The notes beneath the pieces were generated by a model that did not search any database, was not told the origin of the DNA, and saw nothing but the letters and a program-made list of their open reading frames with translations. 64,000 nt of DNA. Source: Chryseobacterium luteum (GTDB lineage Bacteria; Bacteroidota; Bacteroidia; Flavobacteriales; Weeksellaceae). Where the stretch lies: positions 1 through 64,000 of the forward strand of contig NZ_JPRO01000002.1 of NCBI RefSeq assembly GCF_000737785.1, given 5' to 3'. A program made the translations under genes and the position numbers. Below are positions 1 to 7,930 of this stretch, piece by piece. Within the stretch, counting starts at the first letter, position 1. Every line of letters starts with the position of its first letter.

Positions 1-791
1 ATGATTTTCTTTTCCAGGGCCATTGCTTCAAATATCCTGAAGCTGAGTCCCGTCTGGTCAGCACGCATCAGGTCAAGGATCACTTTGGTATTCTTATAAT
101 AGCCAGGGAGTGCGTGATGAGGTATTTTTTTTCTTCCGAATTTTAAAATATCAATATTCTTCTTATCAATAATCTGGTTCAGTTTGTTTTTCCAACCCTT
201 TTTCCCAACCATATACACCTGGAATTTTATTTTCATAGGATGCAGACGGTTGATCAGAAGATTAAGCGCAGAGAGTCTTTTCTGGTCATAAGACGTGATG
301 TAAAACAGATCCAGTTTCGGATGCTGCCGGGATGCCGGAATATAATCGAGGTAATTATAATTGGTGATCTTTTCGAATCCGAAATTTTTCACATCATTAT
401 CGTCAAAAGAAAATATAGTGTCGAAATAGTGCAGAAGATGCGTTGCAGGGTTCCTGGCCATGCTGTCGTAGAGATAAGCGATGTTCCGGTCTGTGTATTC
501 CCTGATCTTCTGGTGAATATTTTCGTCAATAGCTTCCGGGTTAATGACCAGAATCTGATCCTGCCTGCCTATTTTTTCCAGGGATTCCAGTATGAAACTT
601 TGTCTTTTGTGATATTTTGGATTTTTTCCCAGAAAAATTTTGCTGAAAGTGTTTTTTATACGCTCTCCGGTATTTTTATGGGTAAAGGCTCCGATGTTGA
701 TATGGCATGCCTCAATGCCTTTATCACTCAGTTTTTCCACTATGTGTTCATCATAATGCCAGAAATCGAAGCTGATTAAACAAATTTTCAT
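1..791 (-). CDS. Glycosyltransferase-like protein (3' end outside the window)
   Basis: An open frame on the minus strand starts at the ATG complementary to 789-791 and runs without a stop off the left edge, giving about 263 residues. The protein begins MKICLISFDFWHYDEHIVEK and, near the visible end, carries YYKNTKVILDLMRADQTGLS followed by FRIFEAMALEKK. That pattern, in which a residue-rich Glu-containing segment precedes 'EAMA', is typical of the C-terminal nucleotide-sugar domain of GT-B glycosyltransferases and CgeB-like proteins. It is probably cytoplasmic and acts in capsule or LPS sugar assembly, since it is divergent from a second glycosyltransferase. The donor and acceptor cannot be told. 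The plus-strand frame inside it (240-779) is a shadow. Confidence 0.6.
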   Translation of the reverse strand, partial: MKICLISFDFWHYDEHIVEKLSDKGIEACHINIGAFTHKNTGERIKNTFSKIFLGKNPKYHKRQSFILESLEKIGRQDQILVINPEAIDENIHQKIREYTDRNIAYLYDSMARNPATHLLHYFDTIFSFDDNDVKNFGFEKITNYNYLDYIPASRQHPKLDLFYITSYDQKRLSALNLLINRLHPMKIKFQVYMVGKKGWKNKLNQIIDKKNIDILKFGRKKIPHHALPGYYKNTKVILDLMRADQTGLSFRIFEAMALEKKI

Positions 792-795
792 ACTG

Positions 796-803
796 CAAAA
801 ATA
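796..803 (-). promoter_or_regulatory. Candidate -7 box for the leftmost glycosyltransferase
   Basis: The minus strand reads TATTTTTG, a full match to the Bacteroidota -7 element TAnnTTTG. It ends four bases before the ATG at 791, so the transcript would be almost leaderless. No -33 TTG is seen at the right distance, so this may be a chance match in AT-rich DNA. Confidence 0.35.
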
Positions 804-824
804 AAAATTTCATATTTAAATTTA

Positions 825-832
825 TATTTTTG
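825..832 (+). promoter_or_regulatory. Candidate -7 box for the GT4 gene
   Basis: TATTTTTG matches TAnnTTTG. A start site a few bases downstream would exclude the upstream TTG/ATG codons at 830-835 and supports the ATG at 851 as the translation start. No clear -33 element is visible. Confidence 0.4.
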
Positions 833-850
833 ATGAAAAGCCTGACGATA

Positions 851-1930
851 ATGACCCAAAAAATTTTAATTGATGCCGAAAGACTGAAGTACCCTAAGTC
901 GGGAATTGCGAACGTATGTGTTTCATTAATAAGGGGTCTGGACGAGAAAACCTCTGATTTTGAGTATACTTTTTATGGTCCGGAAAAAAATATTCCGCAG
1001 ACAAAAAAAAACTTTAATATTATCGACTGGAAATTCTGGCAAAAGAAAATCCCCATCAATACCCGGCATTTTTCCCTTATCCATACTGCCCATCAGCTTT
1101 CTGAATACTTTCATACCGTAAAAAAGGGGCAAAAAAAGGTAGTGACACTTCACGATCTTAATTTTCTCCACGATGGAAGTTCGGAGCAGAAAGTGAAAAG
1201 AACAACCAATCTTGTTCAGAAAAACATCGGAAATGCGGATGCCATAGTTTGTATCTCGGAATTTGTAAAAGAAGATTTTCTTAAGAACAGAGGGCTTTTT
1301 ACCCTGAAAAATAATGTTAAGGTAGAAGTTATTTATAACGGACTGATATTTCCCGAAAATATAGAGATCAGATCCGGGAAGAGCTACAGTTTCACAGGAA
1401 AAAAATATATTTTAAATATCGGGGTACTTTTTCCTAAGAAAAACCAGGAAGTTCTTCTGGACCTTATTTCACAGAATGACAGGGATCTAGTACTTATCAC
1501 TTCTTCTGCAAAATCGGCTTATAAAGAAAAGTTTTTAGAAAAAGTAAAAGCCCTGGGCTTGGAAAACCGGGTGCATATCCTGGAAAATGTAGATAATAAC
1601 GAAAAATATTTCCTTCTAAAGCACTGTGAATCATACTGTCATCCATCACTGGCGGAAGGTTTTGGAATTCCTCCGGTGGAAGCCATGTATTTCGGGAAAC
1701 CTGTTTTTCTGAGCAGGCTGACCAGTCTTCCGGAAATTGGCGGTGATCTGGCTTTTTATTTTGACGACTTTTCGGCGGAGCATATGCAGGAGGTGTACGC
1801 ATCCGGAATGCAGGCTTACGGCTCAAAAACAGATGAATATGCCTTACAGTTTAAAGAAAGAGCAATAAAATTCGGATACCTTGAGATGGCGGATGCTTAT
1901 GAAAAGCTTTACAGTGAATTGCTGAATTAA
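851..1930 (+). CDS. Glycosyltransferase family 4 (GT-B fold)
   Basis: The 359-residue protein starting MTQKILIDAERLKYP looks like a GT4 (RfaB/WcaI-type) glycosyltransferase. The C-terminal half has the diagnostic donor-binding stretch HPSLAEGFGIPPVEAMYFGK (about residues 263-283), the E-x7-E motif that contacts the nucleotide sugar. Before it lies GVLFPKKNQEVLLD, the usual 'GR..KxKN' region. The frame is open upstream from 830 through TTG and ATG codons. The ATG at 851 is preferred because the protein then starts at the first beta strand and it lies after the predicted promoter. It probably adds a sugar to a surface polysaccharide. Its stop overlaps the convergent deacetylase gene by 4 nt. 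Confidence 0.8.
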   Translation: MTQKILIDAERLKYPKSGIANVCVSLIRGLDEKTSDFEYTFYGPEKNIPQTKKNFNIIDWKFWQKKIPINTRHFSLIHTAHQLSEYFHTVKKGQKKVVTLHDLNFLHDGSSEQKVKRTTNLVQKNIGNADAIVCISEFVKEDFLKNRGLFTLKNNVKVEVIYNGLIFPENIEIRSGKSYSFTGKKYILNIGVLFPKKNQEVLLDLISQNDRDLVLITSSAKSAYKEKFLEKVKALGLENRVHILENVDNNEKYFLLKHCESYCHPSLAEGFGIPPVEAMYFGKPVFLSRLTSLPEIGGDLAFYFDDFSAEHMQEVYASGMQAYGSKTDEYALQFKERAIKFGYLEMADAYEKLYSELLN

Positions 1931-2670
1931 AGCTTGATCTTGCCAAGTCTCAGTTTCCACTTAAATACATCGAAACTGTCGCCTCCTTTGATATCAATTC
2001 TTTTGATCTCAAATTTATTTTTCCACGGGTAATAGGCAATGTTGTTACCAATGCGTACTGCAGAAGTAATTCCAGCCTTTTCAAGTATGGAAAAAAACTC
2101 TTTTTTCTGTTCTCCTTTTTTGGGAAACTTCCCGTAAGGATAGGCCAGGACCTTTGTAAAAGGAATGGCTTTTTCTTCCAGGGTACTTATATTCCTATAA
2201 AGATCTTCTTCTGCTTCCTGAAGGGAGATCTGTGAATAGTTCTTATGGGAATGGCTGTGCAGAGCAATTTCAACAAATTCAGGATTCAGAGACTTGATTT
2301 CATCAAATGTCATCATCTGGCGGTTTTCCTCTGTTTCCCCTTTCTGGATAAGTTCGGTTGGAATGAAGATGGTGGCTTTCAGCCGGTATTTTTCCAGTAA
2401 AGGAATGAGGTATTGAAAATTGTTGAGGTAGCCGTCATCAAAAGTCAGAATGAGCTTACGCTTCAGCTGGCTGTTGGTCTGCAGGTCATTAAAAAATAAG
2501 GTGTTGTAATTATTTTTAATGTATTTAAACTGCTGTTCCATATCTTCCAGTGAAACAGTCAGCAAATCTTTGCGGGAGATTTTTTTCTCCGGCAGAACTT
2601 TGTGATACATGAGAATTCGGACACTTTCTGTTTCTGAAAATCCAAGTGTTCTTTTAACAAATCTGAGCAT
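1927..2670 (-). CDS. Polysaccharide deacetylase (NodB homology domain, CE4)
   Basis: The 247-residue protein has the CE4 motif 1 TFDDGY (about residues 75-80), whose Asp residues bind metal and act as base, and motif 2 HSHSHKNYS (about 130), whose histidines complete the metal site. It is expected to remove N- or O-acetyl groups from a surface glycan. There is no clear signal peptide, so it may act on a lipid-linked intermediate or be exported in a non-standard way. It overlaps the convergent GT4 gene by 4 nt at the stop codons. The family call is firm and the substrate is unknown; peptidoglycan, capsule and LPS sugars are all possible. Confidence 0.85.
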   Translation of the reverse strand: MLRFVKRTLGFSETESVRILMYHKVLPEKKISRKDLLTVSLEDMEQQFKYIKNNYNTLFFNDLQTNSQLKRKLILTFDDGYLNNFQYLIPLLEKYRLKATIFIPTELIQKGETEENRQMMTFDEIKSLNPEFVEIALHSHSHKNYSQISLQEAEEDLYRNISTLEEKAIPFTKVLAYPYGKFPKKGEQKKEFFSILEKAGITSAVRIGNNIAYYPWKNKFEIKRIDIKGGDSFDVFKWKLRLGKIKL

Positions 2671-3445
2671 GGTTATCTGAATTTTATAAAACTGTATGCT
2701 TTATGGAATTTGGACCATAAATTTACTTACGGTTCATATAATTCTATTGTTTTTAATTGATTACTTAATGGTGTATAAGTCTGCAAAAACGAATATTTGT
2801 TACAATATTCAAATTTAATTAAATATTGAATGCACCAGCTTAAAAATAGCTTAAAATAAATTCAAACTTTTTCATAAGCTGGCTACGAAATTATCATAAA
2901 GAGTCTGGGATAGGAAAATGCATAAAACCCGTTTTATTTATTGCAAAGGCAAACAAAGAAATATATTTTGTTGTGTATAATAAGGAAAGCAAGGGGGCAT
3001 TTCATTCAGCAAAGCAATATAAAATAACCTCAGTTTGGGTTAAGAGAATAGAATATATTTATTTAAACATTATGTACGATAGGGTTTCTCAATTTTGTTA
3101 TCTATAATTTTCCGTCCGCAACGGCGTTTCACTCAGCTAAGGCTTCTGCAATCAATTGCTGAACAGAGTGCCTTTGCGAACGAAAAAGATAATTATTTGA
3201 TTAATAATACGTTGTGGTTATTGCGTTTTAAATAAAAACAAGCCAATTAAACCCTTAATCCAAACTCACGTTAAAATATTTTCTGTGTATTGATAATGAA
3301 ACGGTGTTGTTTAAAAGGAGGCCAACAGCTATCTATGAACGGTTAAATTTTAAGGATATTGAATCTGAAAATAATAAGAAACGCAGATCTGCTGCTCTAA
3401 AATTGATAGGCAGTCGGGTTATTTTACTGTTAAATCTGAAGAATG
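2671..3445. other. 775-bp gene-poor spacer
   Basis: No frame here looks like a protein and no tRNA or strong terminator is visible. The segment is AT-rich with some higher-GC patches, for example around 3114-3180 and 3300-3345. These could be decayed coding sequence or an intergenic repeat family, but I do not recognise them. It separates the polysaccharide deacetylase from the 3' end of a GT2 gene, both on the minus strand. Confidence 0.6.
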
Positions 3446-4201
3446 TTATTTGAATTTCCGGAGTTCGTTGATCTTTATATATTTCAGGAAAGTGTAGAAA
3501 GCTCCGGTAATGGATATGTAAAATCCGGCGACACCATCCAGAAAGCCGAATTTTAAAAAATAGGTTTTCATGAAGTCGTAGAAAGGAGAAAAAATGATCT
3601 TTAAAACAGATACTGATTTCCCGCTGGAAAACTTTTTTTCCGCCATCAGCTGTGTGTATTTGTTGATCTTTTCAATATGATGGGCAATACTTTTATAGGT
3701 GTAGTGATCAATATTCCCGGGCAGCTTTCCTTTTCTGTCTTGTGTGATGAAGCATTCATGCACCAGATCATCAGTGTATTTTCCGTGACCTTTTTTAAAG
3801 AATCTTTCTCTCCATACGTTGCCCCAGCCGCCATATTTAATGGTTTTCTTCAGCAGGATATTGTTGAAGTGGATCTCGTATACGTTATGGGAAGGGTTGG
3901 GACTTTCTAAAATTTCTTTAATGGCATTTACAGCCGTTTTATCCGGAACTTCGTCGGAATCCAGGAACAGGATCCATTCTCCTGAAGCTTCGGTCAGGGT
4001 ATAGTTTTTCTGACAGCCGAAGCCGTGGAATTTTTTTTGGATAAATTTTACTTTCGGAAATCCACTACAGATTTCCTTGGTTTTGTCTGTGGAAAAAGAA
4101 TCAACGACAATAATCTCGTCAGCGATCTCGTAGATGCTGCTGATACTCTTATCAATGATACTTTCTCCATTTAAAACAATGTAACAGACTGATAACTTCA
4201 T
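3446..4201 (-). CDS. Glycosyltransferase family 2 (WaaE/KdtX-like)
   Basis: This is a 251-residue GT-A glycosyltransferase. It starts [20 protein letters not shown], followed by EIIVVDSFSTDKT (nucleotide binding) and LFLDSDEVP, the DxD-type metal motif. Length and the VWRERFFKKGHGKYTD region resemble the WaaE/KdtX group that adds a hexose or heptose to the LPS core. The C-terminus is hydrophobic and aromatic (FYDFMKTYFLKFGFLDG, then FYISITGAFYTFLKYIK), suggesting membrane attachment. The ATG overlaps the stop of rocD by one base (TAATG), so it is probably translated by coupling after rocD. Confidence 0.8.
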   Translation of the reverse strand: MKLSVCYIVLNGESIIDKSISSIYEIADEIIVVDSFSTDKTKEICSGFPKVKFIQKKFHGFGCQKNYTLTEASGEWILFLDSDEVPDKTAVNAIKEILESPNPSHNVYEIHFNNILLKKTIKYGGWGNVWRERFFKKGHGKYTDDLVHECFITQDRKGKLPGNIDHYTYKSIAHHIEKINKYTQLMAEKKFSSGKSVSVLKIIFSPFYDFMKTYFLKFGFLDGVAGFYISITGAFYTFLKYIKINELRKFK

Positions 4202-5448
4202 TAACGAAATTCTGTGATAGTTTTTTCAATGATTCTGACGCAGTCTAAAAGCTGCTCCTCTGTAATAACCAAAGGTGGTGCCAATCTGATGATGTTACCA
4301 TGGGTAGGTTTTGCGAGAAGACCGTTTTCCTTTAACTTCAGACATAAATTCCATGCGGTAGAGCTGTCCGGAGTATCGTTGATCAAAATAGCATTTAAAA
4401 GACCTTTTCCTCTTACTTTGGTGATCAGGCTGTTTTTTTCGATGATTTTTTCAATTTCGGCTCTGAAAAGCTGGCCCAGCTGCTCTGCTCTTTCTGACAG
4501 TTTTTCATCAGCAACCACATCCAGTGCTGCCACTGCCACTGCACAGGCAATAGGATTTCCTCCGAAAGTGGAACCGTGCTGTCCCGGCTTGATCACATTC
4601 ATGATGCTGTTATTGGCCAACACCGCAGAAACGGGATACATTCCTCCGGAAAGGGCCTTTCCTAAGATCAGAATATCTGGCTGTACATTTTCGTGGTGGC
4701 ATGCAATCAGCTGTCCGGTTCTTGCAATACCGGTCTGAACCTCATCTGCAATAAATAATACGTTATGTTTTTTACACAGTTCAGAAGCATTTTTCAGGAA
4801 ACCTTCGTCCGGAACATAAACACCGGCTTCTCCCTGGATCGGCTCTACTAAAAAGGCGGCGATATTTCCTGCTTCTCTTTTTAATACTTCTTCTAATGCT
4901 GCGGTGTCATTATAAGGGATCTTTATAAATCCGGGAGTGAAGGGACCATAGTTCTGGTTGGCATCGGGATCATTGGAGAATGAAACAATGGTGGTTGTTC
5001 TTCCGTGGAAGTTATTTTCGCAAACAATGATTTTGGCTGCGTTTTCTGAAATTCCTTTTACTTCATAGCTCCATTTCCGGGCTAATTTTACGGCAGTTTC
5101 TACGGCTTCAGCTCCGGAATTCATGGGAAGAACCTTGTCGAATCCGAAAAGGGAAGTGATTTTCTGCTCGTACTCACCCAAATTTGAATTGTAAAATGCT
5201 CTGGATGTCAGGGCCAGTTTTTGGGCCTGGCTTACTAAAGCGGCAACAATTTTAGGGTGGGAATGTCCTTGATTCACAGCAGAATATGCTGAAAGAAAAT
5301 CATAATATTTTTTGCCTTCCACATCCCAGACAAAAACGCCTTCCCCGCGGTCAAGAACCACTGGAAGAGGGTGATAGTTATGGGCTCCGTGTTTGTCTTC
5401 AAGGTCAATAAAATACTGTGAGTTTTTTGCTGTTACTGCTGTTGACAT
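4201..5448 (-). CDS. rocD: Ornithine aminotransferase
   Basis: The 415-residue class III PLP aminotransferase starts [20 protein letters not shown]. It has [17 protein letters not shown] (cofactor phosphate region), the [14 protein letters not shown]sp/Gln region and [14 protein letters not shown], whose Lys near residue 261 is the PLP Schiff-base lysine. Length and sequence fit ornithine--oxo-acid transaminase, which converts ornithine and 2-oxoglutarate to glutamate semialdehyde and glutamate in arginine and proline metabolism. Acetylornithine aminotransferase is the main alternative, but [15 protein letters not shown] is typical of RocD. The gene has its own candidate promoter and is coupled to a downstream glycosyltransferase. 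Confidence 0.9.
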   Translation of the reverse strand: MSTAVTAKNSQYFIDLEDKHGAHNYHPLPVVLDRGEGVFVWDVEGKKYYDFLSAYSAVNQGHSHPKIVAALVSQAQKLALTSRAFYNSNLGEYEQKITSLFGFDKVLPMNSGAEAVETAVKLARKWSYEVKGISENAAKIIVCENNFHGRTTTIVSFSNDPDANQNYGPFTPGFIKIPYNDTAALEEVLKREAGNIAAFLVEPIQGEAGVYVPDEGFLKNASELCKKHNVLFIADEVQTGIARTGQLIACHHENVQPDILILGKALSGGMYPVSAVLANNSIMNVIKPGQHGSTFGGNPIACAVAVAALDVVADEKLSERAEQLGQLFRAEIEKIIEKNSLITKVRGKGLLNAILINDTPDSSTAWNLCLKLKENGLLAKPTHGNIIRLAPPLVITEEQLLDCVRIIEKTITEFR

Positions 5449-5464
5449 ATGTTTTGGTTTTCGA

Positions 5465-5472
5465 CAAATTTA
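5465..5472 (-). promoter_or_regulatory. Candidate -7 box for rocD
   Basis: The minus strand reads TAAATTTG, a full TAnnTTTG match, 16 bases before the rocD ATG. No convincing -33 element was found. Confidence 0.4.
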
Positions 5473-5611
5473 AGCATTATTAATGAGATGTATGAACAAA
5501 AAGGTAATGCGGTACATGGGTGTATTTGAAGTGTATTTTAAGGGTGGATGACGCGGTTTCAGAAAATATTGCTTTCATAAATAAGGCAATGCAGGTTTTA
5601 TATCTTTGAGT

Positions 5612-5654
5612 ATGCTTTGTATTATTTTTCAGGGTGTTATTTTGCTATTCTGTT
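5612..5654 (-). pseudogene. Decayed 3' fragment resembling the end of the lipoprotein gene at 6643-7929
   Basis: This stretch aligns with 6632-6675, the stop-codon region of the lipoprotein gene, with roughly eight differences and one single-base gap over about 45 bases. On the minus strand the intact gene ends in codons for W-R-K-Q-H-P-K-K then stop. The copy reads I-A-K-stop-H-P-E-K then stop in the same register, with the CAA codon turned to TAA. Similarity is not evident further upstream, so only a short tail remains. It lies after the 301-residue secreted protein, which fits loss of an extra candidate immunity gene. The match is short. Confidence 0.4.
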
Positions 5655-5682
5655 CATTGGCTTTTTCCCGATGATACAATGT

Positions 5683-6588
5683 TTACTGGTATTCTATCTC
5701 CTGAATCAGTACACTTGTTTTACTGCCGTTATTTAAGGTAACATTGGATATTATGTTGCCCGAGCTATCATAGGTGATATTATTTTTTATGGTTTTACCT
5801 GTTTTATCCGGAGAGATGATGGTTGTTTCGATGTTGTTTCCTTTGGTGTCAAATTTGTAAAGGAATGTAGTTTGAATTTTTCCGTTCTCTTTAGTTATGG
5901 CGGTATGAGGCTTATCAGAAGTTTGAAACTGGTATTCGGTTACATCCGTATCTTTAGGATTATCGCTATAAAAACTTTTGATCTGTATAAGTTGGCTGTT
6001 ACTGTTGTATTTACATTCAGTAATGAGGTTTGAGAGGTCTTTAACCGATTTGATGATGTAATCCTGAGAATTATAATAAAAATTCTCTACTTCATCAATT
6101 TCATCCCTGGTCTCTTCATACTTTCCGTAGGTGATTTTTTTAATAAGCCTGTTATTATTATCGTAATTAAATACTTCTTTTTCTGTATGGGTATTGGTGG
6201 TTATACTGTCAATTTTTTTATTGCTGTAATGATAATATGATGTAACTGTTGCATCTTTTTCTCCTTCTCTGTAGAATTCTCTTTTTGTAAGCAGTCCCTT
6301 CCCTGAAAAGAAAAGAGTCTCATATGTTTTCGGAATTTGGGTATCGGAATAGGAAGTCATTTTTTGCAGCTTCTGTATGCTGCCATGTAATCCGTAGTCT
6401 TTTGTGCTAAGAGGAATTCTGAATAACAATTCTTGTCTCAAAATCACATGATCCAGATCCTGTGCAAAAACTAAAACAGGAAATAATAAAAGAATAATGA
6501 ATATGTTAAACTTGCTAAAGATTTGAAGGTCATTGGATATGCTGAAATCTGAATTGAATGATTTTGTAGTGAAAATGTTTTTCATCAT
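5683..6588 (-). CDS. Exported protein with RHS/YD-like repeats, candidate T6SS-linked accessory or immunity protein
   Basis: This 301-residue protein has a hydrophobic export segment at about residues 29-43 (FNIFIILLLFPVLVFAQ), preceded by an unusually long 28-residue N-terminus. The body is rich in short beta segments of the kind seen in YD/RHS-type repeats: FYREGEKDATVTSYYHYSNK, FNYDNNNRLIKKITYG, FYYNSQDYIIKS, KYNSNSQLIQIKS and NITYDSSGNIISNVTLNNG. It lacks the length and core of a true Rhs toxin. It is the last gene of the minus-strand T6SS island, 54 nt after the lipoprotein gene, so it may be an envelope protein protecting against the effector, or an unrelated exported protein. No ATG gives a conventional short signal peptide. 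Confidence 0.55.
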   Translation of the reverse strand: MMKNIFTTKSFNSDFSISNDLQIFSKFNIFIILLLFPVLVFAQDLDHVILRQELLFRIPLSTKDYGLHGSIQKLQKMTSYSDTQIPKTYETLFFSGKGLLTKREFYREGEKDATVTSYYHYSNKKIDSITTNTHTEKEVFNYDNNNRLIKKITYGKYEETRDEIDEVENFYYNSQDYIIKSVKDLSNLITECKYNSNSQLIQIKSFYSDNPKDTDVTEYQFQTSDKPHTAITKENGKIQTTFLYKFDTKGNNIETTIISPDKTGKTIKNNITYDSSGNIISNVTLNNGSKTSVLIQEIEYQ

Positions 6589-6642
6589 TATTGGATGTTT
6601 ACTTTCTAAATAAAAGCACAGCTGTTAAGCCATGCTTTTGTT

Positions 6643-7929
6643 TTATTTTTTAGGGTGTTGTTTTCGCCATTCCGTTATATTCAAAGGTTGATTGTCTGGT
6701 CCGCAAGAGCCATTATATTCACATTCTTCCACGAAATATTCATCGTAATCGGCGTTATCCCACCATTCTTTGAATTTTGGGAGCCCGAAATAATTATTCT
6801 TTTCTAAAATATCAATATCTTCCTGACTTAGAAAAAACCGTAACCTTCCCATTATTTTAGCATTACTGTTATAAGAAGGGTTATATTTATACTGTTCTGC
6901 AAAATAAGCCAAATTGGCCATTATTTTTACTTTCTCGGCTTTTGTTAAGATTTTAGATTCTGGACTTTCACTATTGCCCAAATATTCCAAATACCCTTTG
7001 ATGTTACCCAGAGTAAATCTATTTTCAGATGTATCATTAGGGGTGTATAACTTCTGTAATAATTTAAATGTGTTAATATGTAATCTTGCATTTCCATCGC
7101 AGTCTTTTGTCCAGAATAATTTGCCATAGTCTGAGGGATCACTTTTATTAAACTTTGTTTTTTCTATAACCCATTTTAGTAATTCCGGATCGTCAGTATA
7201 TCCAAAAGTTTTTACCAAGCCTTCCATAAAATACGGGTCATTGAGAATAAGCCATTTGTAATGGGCTTTACTGCCATTGAACAGATACATGTTACGGGCG
7301 ACTAATGTCTGGATGTTTTTTTTGCGTTGTTCTTTCAGATTGGAAATATCTTTCCATAAATATTTTTTCACTTCATTGCCGCTTGCATCTTTGTAGGTTT
7401 TCGAAAAAGTGTTCTCTTCTTGTGCTGTCTCATTATATGATTTCTGATAATCAATAATGCCTGGAATGGGGTAGAGCTCAGTAATGAAGTTTAAATTCTT
7501 TATAATAAATATTCCGTTATTCTCCGCATCATTAGGGAGGTAATTAAAGGACCGGTCACATTGATGTAAAAAATTAACATATAGAAAATTACTGGCTGAT
7601 TTTGGATCAATAATCCTGTTGAATATCTGTTTTATTTTTGTGTTAAATTCTTCATTATTAGTTGGTTTGTAGCCATTGTCTGTAAGAAGCTGGCTCAATA
7701 TCGGTACAGTTACTTCCAGATCTTTTTCTGAATATTGATATGGATTGTCAAATGCAGGCTTTCCGTACTCTAATTGTTTTTTCAGCATGATATTAATGTC
7801 TTGATTAGGTTTTAAACTGTTCGTGCTTTCTTGGATATTTGGGCTGCTGACTTTTTTTTCCTGGCATGAAACCAGAAATGATGAGATAAAAAGCAAGCCA
7901 ATTAAAAATCTATGTTCCATTTTAATCAT
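6643..7929 (-). CDS. Lipoprotein, candidate immunity protein for the adjacent T6SS effector
   Basis: The product (about 428 residues from the ATG at 7929, or 425 from 7920) has a lipoprotein signal, FLIGLLFISSFLVSCQEKK, with Cys in the lipobox LVSC. The frame is open upstream to 7992 inside the effector gene, but only the 7929/7920 starts give a signal peptide. The mature part is alpha-helical, rich in Asn, Lys and Tyr, and ends CEYNGSCGPDNQPLNITEWR. I recognise no named family. The ATG at 7929 lies one base after the stop of the predicted peptidoglycan-hydrolase effector. Immunity proteins to such effectors are usually periplasmic or lipid-anchored, so protection is the simplest inference. 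It is not proven. Confidence 0.65.
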   Translation of the reverse strand: MIKMEHRFLIGLLFISSFLVSCQEKKVSSPNIQESTNSLKPNQDINIMLKKQLEYGKPAFDNPYQYSEKDLEVTVPILSQLLTDNGYKPTNNEEFNTKIKQIFNRIIDPKSASNFLYVNFLHQCDRSFNYLPNDAENNGIFIIKNLNFITELYPIPGIIDYQKSYNETAQEENTFSKTYKDASGNEVKKYLWKDISNLKEQRKKNIQTLVARNMYLFNGSKAHYKWLILNDPYFMEGLVKTFGYTDDPELLKWVIEKTKFNKSDPSDYGKLFWTKDCDGNARLHINTFKLLQKLYTPNDTSENRFTLGNIKGYLEYLGNSESPESKILTKAEKVKIMANLAYFAEQYKYNPSYNSNAKIMGRLRFFLSQEDIDILEKNNYFGLPKFKEWWDNADYDEYFVEECEYNGSCGPDNQPLNITEWRKQHPKK

Positions 7930-7930
7930 T

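Noticed and set aside
240..779. A 179-codon plus-strand frame over the leftmost gene
   Set aside because: It is antisense to the glycosyltransferase on the minus strand, has no domain pattern, and the minus frame has a clear GT signature.
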